Source of the DNA: JAXGZG01 sp050952065 | GTDB lineage: Bacteria; Bacillota; Sulfobacillia; Fermentithermobacillales; Fermentithermobacillaceae | Direction of reading: 5' to 3' | Length of the DNA: 64,000 bases | NCBI GenBank assembly: GCA_050952065.1 | Contig: JBMNKF010000002.1 | Span: forward strand, 1-64,000 | Part shown: positions 1 to 8,420 of the stretch, in pieces | Position numbering within the stretch: the first letter of the stretch is position 1 | How the letters are laid out: each line of letters begins with the position of its first letter | Program-made: the position numbers and the translations under genes | Notes under the pieces: model-generated | The model's database searches: none | Seen by the model: the letters and a program-made list of their open reading frames with translations, nothing else | What the model was told of the DNA's origin: nothing

Positions 1-376
1 CAACACCCAAGGCTCGGCCGATGCCCCGTCGAATGGGCCCCAACTCGGTCACAGCCCGCAGGGTCTCACCGGGCTTCACAGGACGCCGGAATCTTGCCGA
101 CTCTACTGCAGCCAAATATGCTATCTTGCCTCGCATCTTTGGCATGGACAAGACCGCTAAGGCTCCGCATTGGGCTAGCATTTCAAGGATTAGGACTCCC
201 GGCAAAATGGGCTCTAGGGGAAAGTGTCCCTGAAACACAGGCAGACTGGGCAATACATCAAACTCGGCAACAGCGCTTTTCCCCGGTTCCAGCGAGATAA
301 TTCTATCCACAAAAAGAAAGGGCGCCCTATGAGGCAATATCGCCTCGACGGCCTTCCTCATCTCGTCGTTTCCCAT
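1..376 (-). CDS. fabZ: 3-hydroxyacyl-ACP dehydratase FabZ (3' end cut by window edge)
   Basis: FabZ dehydrates 3-hydroxyacyl-ACP in fatty acid synthesis in the cytoplasm. Reading the minus strand from ATG at 376-374 gives an open frame to the window edge, about 125 residues. It begins MGNDEMRKAVEAILPHRAPF and carries the hotdog-family active-site block with GHFPLEPILPG followed by EMLAQCGA; His and Glu of this block are the usual catalytic pair. A purine-rich site (AGGGGATGA) lies about eight bases before the ATG. The C-terminus is missing because the gene runs off the left edge. FabZ sits near spoIIID and mbl in several Bacillota, which agrees with the neighbours here. Confidence 0.9.
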   Translation of the reverse strand, partial: MGNDEMRKAVEAILPHRAPFLFVDRIISLEPGKSAVAEFDVLPSLPVFQGHFPLEPILPGVLILEMLAQCGALAVLSMPKMRGKIAYLAAVESARFRRPVKPGETLRAVTELGPIRRGIGRALGV

Positions 377-486
377 TGTCTCATCCCCTGTCGTTCCCCC
401 TGCCGCTTCGCCCGCGTCTTCTAAAATGATTCGTCGCGCCCCTGTGTATTACCTTCGCCGGGCCGCGGGACAAGAAGGTGCCGCCC

Positions 487-520
487 AAAAAAGACGTTCC
501 CCCCAAACCGTGTCGGGGGG
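487..520 (-). terminator. Possible terminator downstream of spoIIID
   Basis: On the minus strand a six-C/six-G inverted repeat (515-520 with 499-504, ten-base loop) is followed a few bases later by a run of six T (487-492). It lies between the spoIIID stop and fabZ. The stem is short, so this is a weak candidate. Confidence 0.4.
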
Positions 521-546
521 TGAGGTCCAGGCGCCATGGGAAACAC

Positions 547-798
547 CTATTCTGGGGCTTGATATTTCTTCTTGGTCGCCTCCCCTCCCCTGATGTGTCT
601 TTCCGCCTTATTCAGATCGAGCACTTGGCGAACCAGTTTGGCAAGTTGCGGCCTAATTTTCGGCAGTCTGTCGGTCACGTCTTTATGGACGGTGCTTTTT
701 GACACTCCAAAGGCACGCGCCGTTTCACGGACCGTGGCATGTGTGCGTTCAATGTACTCGCCCACGTCAATCGCGCGCTTCCAGATGACGTCGTTCAT
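547..798 (-). CDS. spoIIID: Stage III sporulation transcriptional regulator SpoIIID
   Basis: SpoIIID is a small DNA-binding protein that modulates sigma-E and sigma-K dependent genes in the mother cell during sporulation. The 83-residue product matches the family in length. Residues about 20-42 (ATVRETARAFGVSKSTVHKD) form the helix-turn-helix, followed by the basic tail typical of the family. ATG at 798 is preceded by a GGGAGGGGG ribosome-binding site. A sigma-E-like element (about ATGATC, then GCATATAT near 830-837) lies upstream and would fit the known mother-cell expression, but the match is only suggestive. It follows spoIID and spoIIQ as in B. subtilis. Confidence 0.93.
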   Translation of the reverse strand: MNDVIWKRAIDVGEYIERTHATVRETARAFGVSKSTVHKDVTDRLPKIRPQLAKLVRQVLDLNKAERHIRGGEATKKKYQAPE

Positions 799-875
799 GG
801 CCCGGCCCCCTCCCGAAACTTACGCTAATATATATGCCCGGTTAATCAGATCATGCTGGCTTGGCACAATCCCAG

Positions 876-1625
876 CTATCTGACCTGGCCTAGATAGTTT
901 GCGGGATTAAGGGCTTCTCCATTCCTTCTCACCTCAAAAACCAGGTCCGGTCCTTGCAATCTCGCTATAACGTCACCTTGCGCGATCTGATCACCCTGGG
1001 CACAAAGGGCCACACGGATCCCGTAGTAACGGGTTTCCAGATTCGGTCCATGGGAGAGAACGATACCCTTGCCATCGACGGGATCGTCCAAGACCTCCTG
1101 CACCACTCCTGCCAAGGCCGCGCATACATCCCGACCGCTTTCACCTCTGATGGTCACGCCCGACACGTACCGCCAAGCACCTAGCGTGTCAGAGTAACTC
1201 CAACCAGGCTCATGCCTGATCTCCCCCGAAGTTGGCCAGGATAATTGGCTGAGGTCTACGGGGATTGCGACGGCCTCCAGGGCATCGAGGTATTCGCCAT
1301 TATCGGTGGTGTCAACGGTAATTACAGTGCAATCATCACCGTCGTTGGTACCCGCTTGGTCACTCGAGGTATCGGAATTGGAACTTGGGCTGGCGGGGGA
1401 GGACTTGTCGCCAATTGTCGCTACCACGCCATTGTCTTCAGTTCCTCCAGGTTTTGTCTGAGCTACAGGGCTCTGGTCACGTGACAAGGACGTCAGACCG
1501 AGGTATACTCCGCTTCCAAAAAGTGTGAGACACGCAACAGCCACGAACAACACTCTTGCGAAACGATGCCTAGGCTGAACTTGCCTATTCCGCCTTCTAG
1601 GGATCTTTTCTCCGTCTTCTCCCAT
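876..1625 (-). CDS. spoIIQ: SpoIIQ-like forespore protein with degenerate M23 domain
   Basis: SpoIIQ is a forespore membrane protein that pairs with SpoIIIAH across the engulfing septum. The likely start is ATG at 1625 (MGEDGEKIPRRRNRQ), with GGAGG upstream, giving 249 residues; a longer frame to 1799 exists but would run through the promoter. A basic N-terminus is followed by one membrane segment (about 24-46), a Ser/Thr/Asp-rich linker and a C-terminal M23-like fold. The metal and catalytic positions are gone: the usual HxxxD region reads SGVTIRGESGRD and the usual HLHFEV reads PDLVFEV. This suggests a binding rather than hydrolytic role, as in B. subtilis SpoIIQ. Position between spoIID and spoIIID supports the call. 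Confidence 0.82.
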   Translation of the reverse strand: MGEDGEKIPRRRNRQVQPRHRFARVLFVAVACLTLFGSGVYLGLTSLSRDQSPVAQTKPGGTEDNGVVATIGDKSSPASPSSNSDTSSDQAGTNDGDDCTVITVDTTDNGEYLDALEAVAIPVDLSQLSWPTSGEIRHEPGWSYSDTLGAWRYVSGVTIRGESGRDVCAALAGVVQEVLDDPVDGKGIVLSHGPNLETRYYGIRVALCAQGDQIAQGDVIARLQGPDLVFEVRRNGEALNPANYLGQVR

Positions 1626-1648
1626 GGCACAATGCACCTCCGATGCAT

Positions 1649-1678
1649 TATGATTGCCATAATTTGCCGAAGGTATGC
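1649..1678 (-). promoter_or_regulatory. Sigma-F-type promoter of spoIIQ
   Basis: On the minus strand GCATA (1678-1674) is followed by exactly 15 bases and then GGCAATCATA (1658-1649). The forespore sigma-F consensus is about GYWTA-N15-GGnrAnAnTw, so only one defined position differs. The Shine-Dalgarno GGAGG and the ATG of spoIIQ lie directly downstream, leaving a very short leader. spoIIQ is sigma-F dependent in B. subtilis, so the match is biologically expected. Confidence 0.65.
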
Positions 1679-1760
1679 ATTGAAGCAGCTCGGCAATGAG
1701 AGGGGCGAAAGCCTGGGAGGGCGGCAGGCCTCTGTCTGGCGCGTCTTTCGGGGCGAAAAG

Positions 1761-2101
1761 GGAGCAATACACTTTTTGCAGCGGAAAGGGCGGGGCCATA
1801 CATTTTTTGCACCGAGCGAGGGCATCTGATGCATTTCTTGCTATGGAGACTGCAATGCGATGCGGTTTTTGCTATGAGCTGAGTGGTTCAGTACATTTCT
1901 TGCAATGCGCGCACACATTGGGCGCATTTTTCGCAGCACGCACATGCATCTGATGCATTTCTTGCTGTGGAGACTGCAATTCGATGCGGTTTTTGCTATG
2001 AGCTGAGTGGTTCAGTACATTTCTTGCAATGCGCGTACATATTGGGCGCATTTTTCGCAGCACGCACATGCATCTGGCGCATTTCTTGTAGCCGGCAATG
2101 G
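1761..2101. repeat. Tandem array of eleven 31-bp units in the spoIID-spoIIQ intergenic region
   Basis: The 486 bases between spoIIQ (start 1625) and spoIID (end 2112) hold no gene but a strikingly regular array. On the plus strand a core close to CATTTYTTGC recurs with its G at 1778, 1809, 1840, 1871, 1902, 1933, 1964, 1995, 2026, 2057 and 2088, exactly 31 bases apart each time. A higher order is visible: four-unit block 1823-1946 is repeated at 1947-2070 with four mismatches in 124. Thirty-one bases is about three helical turns, so the cores face the same side of the DNA. Because 31 is not a multiple of three the reading frame rotates, so the array is not coding. Confidence 0.93.
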
Positions 2102-2111
2102 GCATCTGGAC

Positions 2112-3092
2112 CTATTCCTCAAAAATCGCCGTGACTTTGGTATCCGGGTAGTAGAATGCCAGAATCTCTTGATGGGTTCGATTCTGCTTTGCCATCCCCA
2201 TAGCCCCGTATTGACACATACCCACACCGTGGCCGTAACCCTTCACTTGAAAGACCACAGAGTCCCCCTTCACAGCGAAAGACAAGATACGGGTAGACCG
2301 CAGGCCCAAAGCCATACGGAACTCCAGTCCCCTAATCTTTTGGCCGTTAACCAGCACTTCTTTGACCCTGCCGGTGGGGGAAACCTGGCTTATGGCCAGA
2401 GTACCTCCTGCCCGTATGGTGCTGACTGGAATGGACGCTCCGGCCTCGGCCAAAGCCGATGACACAGTTGATATGGGTATGGATACAGTCTGGGGACGGT
2501 AGTGAGGAGAATCGGAGCAAAAGTTGCATGAGACACTCTGCAGATAAGGAACGTTCTGGGTCCACACGTCTTTGGCGGCTTCCGTACTGCCGGCACAGGT
2601 CGAGTGGTAAACCGCTTCGCAAGGGAGTCCCCGATAGGTCAGTATCAAACCTTGAGTCTCCTGACAAGCCCTAACGACCTTCGGCCAGTTGAGCCAAAAC
2701 GTCACCGAGCCCCACTTCTCTCGCAAAACGCTTTCGGGGTTCCATGCCTGGTCAATCCTGTGGTCTGAAGTTACGTCGGCATCGGGACGGGAAGGCGTCC
2801 CTCCCAGCACTTTCATCTTCCTGACTGCAATCGTGCGCGCTGCGATAGCCTGTGCCTTGAGGGCTTCAATTCCTGCCGATGCAGGCATTTCCGAGGCCAC
2901 TACCCCTTGTATGTAGTCTTCCAAATCCATCTCTAGGACTTCACCAGTGGGCACGTAGTAAACCTTGATGGAAAGAAGGGGATCGGTAGCAACAGGAGTC
3001 TTGTCTATCCGAGGTGGTACGGTAATGGGCGTTCTGGGAATACCCAGCATGATCCCGAATATGAACAGAACCAGAAAGAAAAGGCGCCTCAC
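2112..3092 (-). CDS. spoIID: Stage II sporulation protein D (SpoIID), lytic transglycosylase
   Basis: SpoIID degrades septal peptidoglycan with SpoIIM and SpoIIP to drive engulfment. The product has one N-terminal membrane segment (about residues 3-20) and then the SpoIID domain with ASEMP, whose Glu is the expected catalytic residue, followed by EALKAQAIAARTIA. A conserved C-terminal region with GYGHGVGMCQYGA is present. Three start codons are close together (TTG 3101, GTG 3098, GTG 3092); GTG 3092 is best spaced from a GGGGG site. The length of about 326-329 residues is normal. It follows murA and precedes spoIIQ, the B. subtilis order. Confidence 0.93.
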   Translation of the reverse strand: MRRLFFLVLFIFGIMLGIPRTPITVPPRIDKTPVATDPLLSIKVYYVPTGEVLEMDLEDYIQGVVASEMPASAGIEALKAQAIAARTIAVRKMKVLGGTPSRPDADVTSDHRIDQAWNPESVLREKWGSVTFWLNWPKVVRACQETQGLILTYRGLPCEAVYHSTCAGSTEAAKDVWTQNVPYLQSVSCNFCSDSPHYRPQTVSIPISTVSSALAEAGASIPVSTIRAGGTLAISQVSPTGRVKEVLVNGQKIRGLEFRMALGLRSTRILSFAVKGDSVVFQVKGYGHGVGMCQYGAMGMAKQNRTHQEILAFYYPDTKVTAIFEE

Positions 3093-3127
3093 AGACACCA
3101 ACCCCCGAGGAGATTTCTGTTAACTCC

Positions 3128-3157
3128 TAGCTATGGGGTTGAGTTGCGATTTATGAC
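3128..3157 (-). promoter_or_regulatory. Sigma-E-like promoter of spoIID
   Basis: In the short gap between murA and spoIID the minus strand reads GTCATAAA (3157-3150), 14 bases, then CATAGCTA (3135-3128). This resembles the sigma-E pattern of an ATA-containing -35 element and CATAnnnT -10 element. spoIID is sigma-E controlled in B. subtilis. The match is by eye only. Confidence 0.45.
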
Positions 3158-4446
3158 TACATCCACCCAGGGGCAACCTCGAGATAATCACCCGGATGAT
3201 CTGGAACGCGAGTCACGTCGGCTCCAAGACCCTTCAGTTTCTCCACAAGGCCACTGTAACCTCTCTCGATGTGCCCGGTCCCACCTATCTGAGTGACACC
3301 TGCGGCTGCCAGGCCAGCGACGCAAAGAGCTGCGCCTGCACGCAAGTCAGAAGCCTGAACTCTGGCACCTTCCAGTCGCTCCACACCTTCAATGACCGCA
3401 TTAGATCCCTCTATCCGGATACGGGCCCCCATGCGGTTTAACTCATCGGCGTGGGCAAACCTGTTCTCGAAAACTGTCTCAGATATGATGCTGGTTCCTT
3501 TCCCAATACAACACAAGGACATGAACGGAGCCTGAACATCGGTGGGAAACCCGGGATACGGAAGCGTCTTGACCTGAGTAGGCAAAGGGCGGTCCGACAT
3601 ACTCACTTCCACCCAGCGAGGCCCCTCTCTGAGATGGCCACCCAATTCTTTCACCTTAGCCAACACCGAGCGCAAGTGAGTGGGAATGACGTTCTCAATC
3701 ATCACTCTACCTCGCGTGATGGCAGCGGCTATAGCAAATGTAGCGGCCTCTATCCTGTCAGGTATAGTGGCATACTTCACACCCTTCAGTCGCCTAACCC
3801 CGGTAACTCGGATCCGGTGTGTCCCGGCACCTTTAACATCGGCGCCCATGGCATTCAAGAAGTTGGCAAGGTCCACAACCTCGGGCTCTTCGGCCGCATT
3901 CTCCAGGACCGTCTCGCCCTGGGCGAGGCTTGCGGCCATAATGATGTTTTCGGTAGCGCCGACAGAGGGAACGTCCAGGTAGATCTCAGCCCCCTGTAGC
4001 CTCTTGGCCGATGCCCGAATTGAACCGCGTTCCATAGTGATGTCGGCGCCCATGGCCTGAAATCCCTTGAGGTGGAGGTCTACAGGCCGCCTGCCTATGG
4101 CGCAGCCTCCGGGGAGTGGTACAGACGCCGCACCACACCTTGCCAAGAGCGGGCCCATAATGAGAAAAGAGGCCCGCATGCGCCTAACCAAGTCGTGAGG
4201 AGCTTCATGCAGGAGGCGCTGCCCGGGGCTTATATGGACAGAGCCTCCCAAGTATCGTACGTTAGAACCGGTGGCTCGCAACATGGAAACCATAGTATCA
4301 ACGTCTAGAAGGAACGGTACGTTACAAATCTCAGAGGTCTCGTCGGATAGGAGCGCTGCAGCCATAATGGGCAGAGCCGCGTTCTTGGCGCCATAGCACC
4401 TGACCGAACCCTCTAAGGGCCTACCGCCTCTGATAATGATGCTCAT
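3157..4446 (-). CDS. murA: UDP-N-acetylglucosamine 1-carboxyvinyltransferase MurA (copy 1)
   Basis: MurA transfers enolpyruvate from PEP to UDP-GlcNAc, the first committed step of peptidoglycan synthesis. The 429-residue protein has full family length. GAKNA near residue 20 and the loop PLPGGCAIG with catalytic Cys115 (same number as in E. coli) are present, as is the DVPSVGATENI block. It lies directly downstream of the ATPase operon and upstream of spoIID, the position of B. subtilis murAA. A second paralogue is encoded at 57.5-58.8 kb; the two are clearly diverged in sequence. Confidence 0.95.
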   Translation of the reverse strand: MSIIIRGGRPLEGSVRCYGAKNAALPIMAAALLSDETSEICNVPFLLDVDTMVSMLRATGSNVRYLGGSVHISPGQRLLHEAPHDLVRRMRASFLIMGPLLARCGAASVPLPGGCAIGRRPVDLHLKGFQAMGADITMERGSIRASAKRLQGAEIYLDVPSVGATENIIMAASLAQGETVLENAAEEPEVVDLANFLNAMGADVKGAGTHRIRVTGVRRLKGVKYATIPDRIEAATFAIAAAITRGRVMIENVIPTHLRSVLAKVKELGGHLREGPRWVEVSMSDRPLPTQVKTLPYPGFPTDVQAPFMSLCCIGKGTSIISETVFENRFAHADELNRMGARIRIEGSNAVIEGVERLEGARVQASDLRAGAALCVAGLAAAGVTQIGGTGHIERGYSGLVEKLKGLGADVTRVPDHPGDYLEVAPGWM

Positions 4447-4572
4447 CTAGCCGCTCCTCGCCTTCTGGTTTGCCGCGATCCGAAGTGAGGAGCGCAGTCA
4501 AAAATGGGCAAGATAGGGTGACACGGGTCAATGACACGCACGACAACTTCGCCGAAATCGTCTTATGAAATG

Positions 4573-5214
4573 TCAGTGGGCCCTGACTATGTCTTTGACC
4601 TTCATCAATCGGGACGTGTTAGCCCGGTCAGCCTCCTCAAGCCGCATTTCAACGTTCTTGGCCGCTTCCTCCAACTCCGGGATAAGGACATACTCTAGGG
4701 CGTTTACTCGTCGTCTGGTACGTTCGATCTCATCGGCCAAAAGTTGGATTTTTCTCTCTATCTCTGAAAGCTTCACCAGGAGCGGGAGTATCCCACGGAA
4801 TTCCCGGAGAGCATCATCAAGGTCCGACGACGTGGTAGCAAGGCCGTAAGGCATAACGCCCGTGCCTTCCGACCTATCTTGGTCCTTGCGCCTAAGTTCC
4901 ATCACAGGAACCACTACATTCATAATGTGCCGGTACGACGTATCGATCTCTTCCGGTCCACCGGAAACCATGAGGGCCTCCTCTAACACGGGTTGAGACA
5001 ACCAAGCCCTGGCCTGAGAAAAACTCTGATACGCCAAAGAGAGTCTTCGCTCAAGGTCTCGCCGGAGTCTCTGATTCTCGTGAACTACGGCAAGAAACTC
5101 CTTCATAAGCTGGTCTCTCTTGTCTTTCAAGAGTTTGTGACCACGCCGGGCCATCTTCAACCGGGCCTTGAGCCTGGTCAATTCTTGCCGTGTCGCGTTC
5201 ACTCTAAGTCTCAC
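4573..5214 (-). CDS. atpD: V/A-type ATPase subunit D (central shaft)
   Basis: Subunit D is the long coiled-coil rotor shaft that couples the A3B3 head to the membrane ring. The 213-residue product has two long charged helices (about 1-60 and 150-210) and the family motif VNATRQELTRLK at its N-terminus. The start is GTG at 5214 and its GTGA overlaps the stop of subunit B by four bases, showing translational coupling. It is the last gene of the nine-gene ATPase operon; about 125 bases separate it from murA. Confidence 0.92.
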   Translation of the reverse strand: MRLRVNATRQELTRLKARLKMARRGHKLLKDKRDQLMKEFLAVVHENQRLRRDLERRLSLAYQSFSQARAWLSQPVLEEALMVSGGPEEIDTSYRHIMNVVVPVMELRRKDQDRSEGTGVMPYGLATTSSDLDDALREFRGILPLLVKLSEIERKIQLLADEIERTRRRVNALEYVLIPELEEAAKNVEMRLEEADRANTSRLMKVKDIVRAH

Positions 5215-6638
5215 GTCGTCGCCACCCCAGAGCTAGAGACTCCCTGTTCCTCTTGCCCGGTGTTTCCGGCCTTAGGCAGGTACTTCTCGGCGTTTTGGTC
5301 CGAGATACGCTTGAGTTCGCCTCTTGGCAGGATAGACATGAGGCTCCAGCCAATATCCAAAGTCTCCTCGATCGATCTGTTCTCGTTCGGCCCTTGCCTA
5401 ACAAACTTCGCTTCAAACTCCTCGGAGAACTTGAGGAACAGCCTGTCAGACTCGGTCAATGCCGCTTCTCCGAGAACAACGGACAGCTCTTTCGCCTCCC
5501 TGCCCCTGTCATAGGCGTCTGACAACTGGTTCAGCACATCGGCGTGGTCTTCCCTGGTCTTGCCCTTACCGATTCCCTTGTCTTTAAGTCGGGACAATGA
5601 GACGGAAATGTTGATAGGTGGGTATAGGCCTTTCGTGTGGAGCTCCCTGGACAGAATCACCTGACCCTCAGTGATGTACCCGGTAAGGTCTGGAATCGGG
5701 TGAGTCTTGTCATCTTCAGGCATGGTAAGAATGGGAATCTGAGTGATCGAGCCCTTCTTCCCCCTAAGCCGTCCGGCTCTCTCGTACATCTGCGAAAGGT
5801 CAGTGTACATGTAGCCTGGGTATCCACGCCTTCCCGGGACTTCTTTTCGGGCCGCCGATATTTCTCGAAGAGCTTCTGCGTAGTTGGTCATGTCAGTGAG
5901 AATAACCAGTACGTGCATGTCAAGCTCAAAAGCCAGGTATTCGGCAACGGTCAGAGCCATACGCGGCGTAGCTATACGCTCAATAACCGGGTCGTTAGCC
6001 AGATTCACAAACAAGACGGCACGGTCCAAAGCACCCGTCCTACGAAAGTCTGTAATGAAGTAGTCGGCTTCCTCAAAGGTGATACCCATGGCCCCGAACA
6101 CAACCGCAAAGGGTTCTTGTGTGCCGAGAACCGCAGCCTGGCGGGCGATCTGGGCGGCCATCTCGGCATGAGGCAGACCGGCGCCGGAGAATATGGGCAG
6201 TTTCTGACCGCGGACCAAGGGGTTCATACAGTCGATAGCCGATATGCCCGTCTGGATGAACTCCGAAGGATACGATCGCGCGTACGGATTCATGGGGCTA
6301 CCGTTAATGTCCAATCGCTTTTCGGGGATGATCCTGGGCCCGCCGTCAATGGGCGTTCCCGACCCGTCAAACACTCTACCGAGAATGTCGGGAGAGACAG
6401 GTATCTCAAGCACCTTCCCGAGAAATCTCACCTTGGAGGCGTTAACGTCCAGACCCGACGTGCCCTCGAAAACCTGGACTAACGCCTTGCCCAAAGACGC
6501 CTCCAACACGCGCCCTCTCCGGATCTCGCCGTCCTTAGTCTCAATCTCAACCAGCTCGTCGTAGTGAACCTCGCGCACTTGCTCCACCACTACGAGAGGG
6601 CCCGCTATTTCGCTTATGGTCGTGTATTCCAACGGCAT
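5211..6638 (-). CDS. atpB: V/A-type ATPase subunit B (non-catalytic)
   Basis: Subunit B alternates with subunit A in the soluble head and contributes the non-catalytic nucleotide site. At 475 residues it has normal length. The Walker A position is degenerate: residues about 151-160 read SGAGLPHAEM instead of GxxGxGKT, the hallmark of V-type B subunits. The block MGITFEEADYF and the C-terminal region are typical. The extreme C-terminus is Gln/Glu/Ser-rich and probably disordered. It lies between subunits A and D with short spacing. Confidence 0.96.
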   Translation of the reverse strand: MPLEYTTISEIAGPLVVVEQVREVHYDELVEIETKDGEIRRGRVLEASLGKALVQVFEGTSGLDVNASKVRFLGKVLEIPVSPDILGRVFDGSGTPIDGGPRIIPEKRLDINGSPMNPYARSYPSEFIQTGISAIDCMNPLVRGQKLPIFSGAGLPHAEMAAQIARQAAVLGTQEPFAVVFGAMGITFEEADYFITDFRRTGALDRAVLFVNLANDPVIERIATPRMALTVAEYLAFELDMHVLVILTDMTNYAEALREISAARKEVPGRRGYPGYMYTDLSQMYERAGRLRGKKGSITQIPILTMPEDDKTHPIPDLTGYITEGQVILSRELHTKGLYPPINISVSLSRLKDKGIGKGKTREDHADVLNQLSDAYDRGREAKELSVVLGEAALTESDRLFLKFSEEFEAKFVRQGPNENRSIEETLDIGWSLMSILPRGELKRISDQNAEKYLPKAGNTGQEEQGVSSSGVATT

Positions 6639-6656
6639 CCAAATTCCCCCAATGCC

Positions 6657-8414
6657 TTAGAGGTTAATCTCGGCCAACTCCGCCAAGATCCCCTCAAGTT
6701 CCTTTGGCCATTCCTCTTCAGGAGTGACCCTTGCTCTGGCTATTCGCTCGCGCACCGAAAGCCCGAGGATGTGGTCAAGTTTGGCTCCGCCTTCTAATGC
6801 CTTGAGTGCCCTATGATGGAACTCTAGAATCACCTGGAGGATGCCGTACTGCTTCCTCTGGGAACAGTAGGTATCCACTTCGTGGAAGGCGCTCTGATAC
6901 AGGAAGTCTTCTCGAAGCGACTTTGCCGTCTCAAGAATCATCCTTTGTCTCGTGGAAAGAGCATCCAAGCCTACCAGGCGGACAATCTCCGTAAGCTCCT
7001 GTTCCTCCTGGAGTATGGACATTGCCTCGCTACGCATCTCAGGGAAATCCTTGCCCATATTATCCCTGATGTAATCGTCTAGTCTCTCGCTGTACAACGA
7101 GTAGCTTGTCAGCCAGTCAATGGCGGGGAAGTGCTTTCTCGCTGCCAACCTGTCGTCGAGCCCCCAGAACACTTTGACGATGCGCAAGGTGGCCTGTGTG
7201 ACCGGTTCGGACAGGTCGCCTCCCGGAGGAGACACAGCGCCAATGACGCTTAGAGCGCCCACTCTGTCTTCGCTTCCCAGAAGCTTGGCCCTACCCGCCC
7301 GCTCATAGAAGCTGGCAAGCCTCGAACCTAGATACGCCGGATACCCCTCTTCGCCGGGCATTTCCTCAAGCCGGCCGGAGATCTCGCGAAGGGCTTCTGC
7401 CCACCTGGATGTTGAGTCGGCCATTAGAGCCACGTCAAATCCCATGTCCCTGTAGTACTCAGCCAGGGTAATCCCCGTATAAATCGAGGCTTCCCTTGCT
7501 GCCACAGGCATGTTGGAGGTGTTGGCCACCAAGATGGTGCGCTCCATCAAAGGCCTACCGCTTCGAGGGTCTTTCAACTCCGGGAACTCCAAGAGGACGT
7601 CGGTCATCTCGTTTCCCCGCTCGCCGCACCCGATGAATATCACAATGTCTGCGTCAGCCCACTTGGCGAGCTGGTGCTGGATGACTGTCTTGCCGCTTCC
7701 GAAAGGTCCCGGAACGCATGCCGTACCACCCTTGGCTATCGGGAAGAATGCGTCGATTACCCGCTGTCCGGTCACCAGTTGCTCACTTGGAGCAACCTTT
7801 TCCCTGATGGGCCTTGCTTCCCTAACCGGCCACCGTTGAAGCATGCTGACCGGGCGTTCAGCGCCGTTGACCTGCAATTTACACACAGTCTCGGTAACGG
7901 TATAGTCCCCTTCGGCAATTTCGGTAACCTCGCCCTCTAAGATGTCTGGGGGAACCATTACAGAGTGCTTCACCAGTTCCGTTTCCTGAACATACCCTAA
8001 CACATCGCCCCGGACAATCTTTGCGCCAACCTTGACCGACGGGACAAAGTGCCACTTCTTGTTCCTGTCAAGGCCGGGGACGTCGATTCCCCGTTCGATA
8101 TAGCTGCCGGCCATCTCGTGGATGACGTTAAGAGGTCGCTGGATGCCGTCAAAAATCGACCCTATGAGGCCAGGCCCCAGTTCGACGCTAAGAGGAAGCC
8201 CGGTAGAAGTCACCTTCTCGCCTGGACCCACGCCCGACGTCTCTTCGTAAACCTGAATCGAGACGGTATCCCCTCTAAGTTCGATGATCTCGCCTATAAC
8301 GCCCTTTTCACCGACTCTTACAACGTCATACATGCGGCAGCCAGCCATGCCTGAGGCCACTACCAGCGGGCCGGATACCTTGACAATCCGTCCTTCAATC
8401 GTGGCATCTGCCAT
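6657..8414 (-). CDS. atpA: V/A-type ATPase catalytic subunit A
   Basis: Subunit A is the catalytic ATPase subunit of the rotary enzyme. The 585-residue protein shows the P-loop GPFGSGKT at 236-243 and the catalytic Glu in GCGERGNEM near 265. The extra segment before the P-loop (about 110-190) is the non-homologous region that separates V/A-type A subunits from F-type beta. Eighteen bases separate it from subunit B. Direction of work (synthesis or ion pumping) cannot be read from the gene. Confidence 0.97.
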   Translation of the reverse strand: MADATIEGRIVKVSGPLVVASGMAGCRMYDVVRVGEKGVIGEIIELRGDTVSIQVYEETSGVGPGEKVTSTGLPLSVELGPGLIGSIFDGIQRPLNVIHEMAGSYIERGIDVPGLDRNKKWHFVPSVKVGAKIVRGDVLGYVQETELVKHSVMVPPDILEGEVTEIAEGDYTVTETVCKLQVNGAERPVSMLQRWPVREARPIREKVAPSEQLVTGQRVIDAFFPIAKGGTACVPGPFGSGKTVIQHQLAKWADADIVIFIGCGERGNEMTDVLLEFPELKDPRSGRPLMERTILVANTSNMPVAAREASIYTGITLAEYYRDMGFDVALMADSTSRWAEALREISGRLEEMPGEEGYPAYLGSRLASFYERAGRAKLLGSEDRVGALSVIGAVSPPGGDLSEPVTQATLRIVKVFWGLDDRLAARKHFPAIDWLTSYSLYSERLDDYIRDNMGKDFPEMRSEAMSILQEEQELTEIVRLVGLDALSTRQRMILETAKSLREDFLYQSAFHEVDTYCSQRKQYGILQVILEFHHRALKALEGGAKLDHILGLSVRERIARARVTPEEEWPKELEGILAELAEINL

Positions 8415-8420
8415 GCCGCA

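Noticed and set aside
1761..2101. CRISPR array
   Set aside because: The units are contiguous and diverged along their length with a short shared core; there are no identical repeats separated by unique spacers, and no cas gene is nearby.
1872..2105. Cys- and Lys-rich 77-residue open frame on the minus strand
   Set aside because: It lies entirely in the 31-base repeat array. Its KKC motifs are the repeat read in rotating frames, and there is no ribosome-binding site.
5637..6482. 281-residue plus-strand open frame
   Set aside because: It is antisense to the ATPase subunit B gene, which is fully supported.
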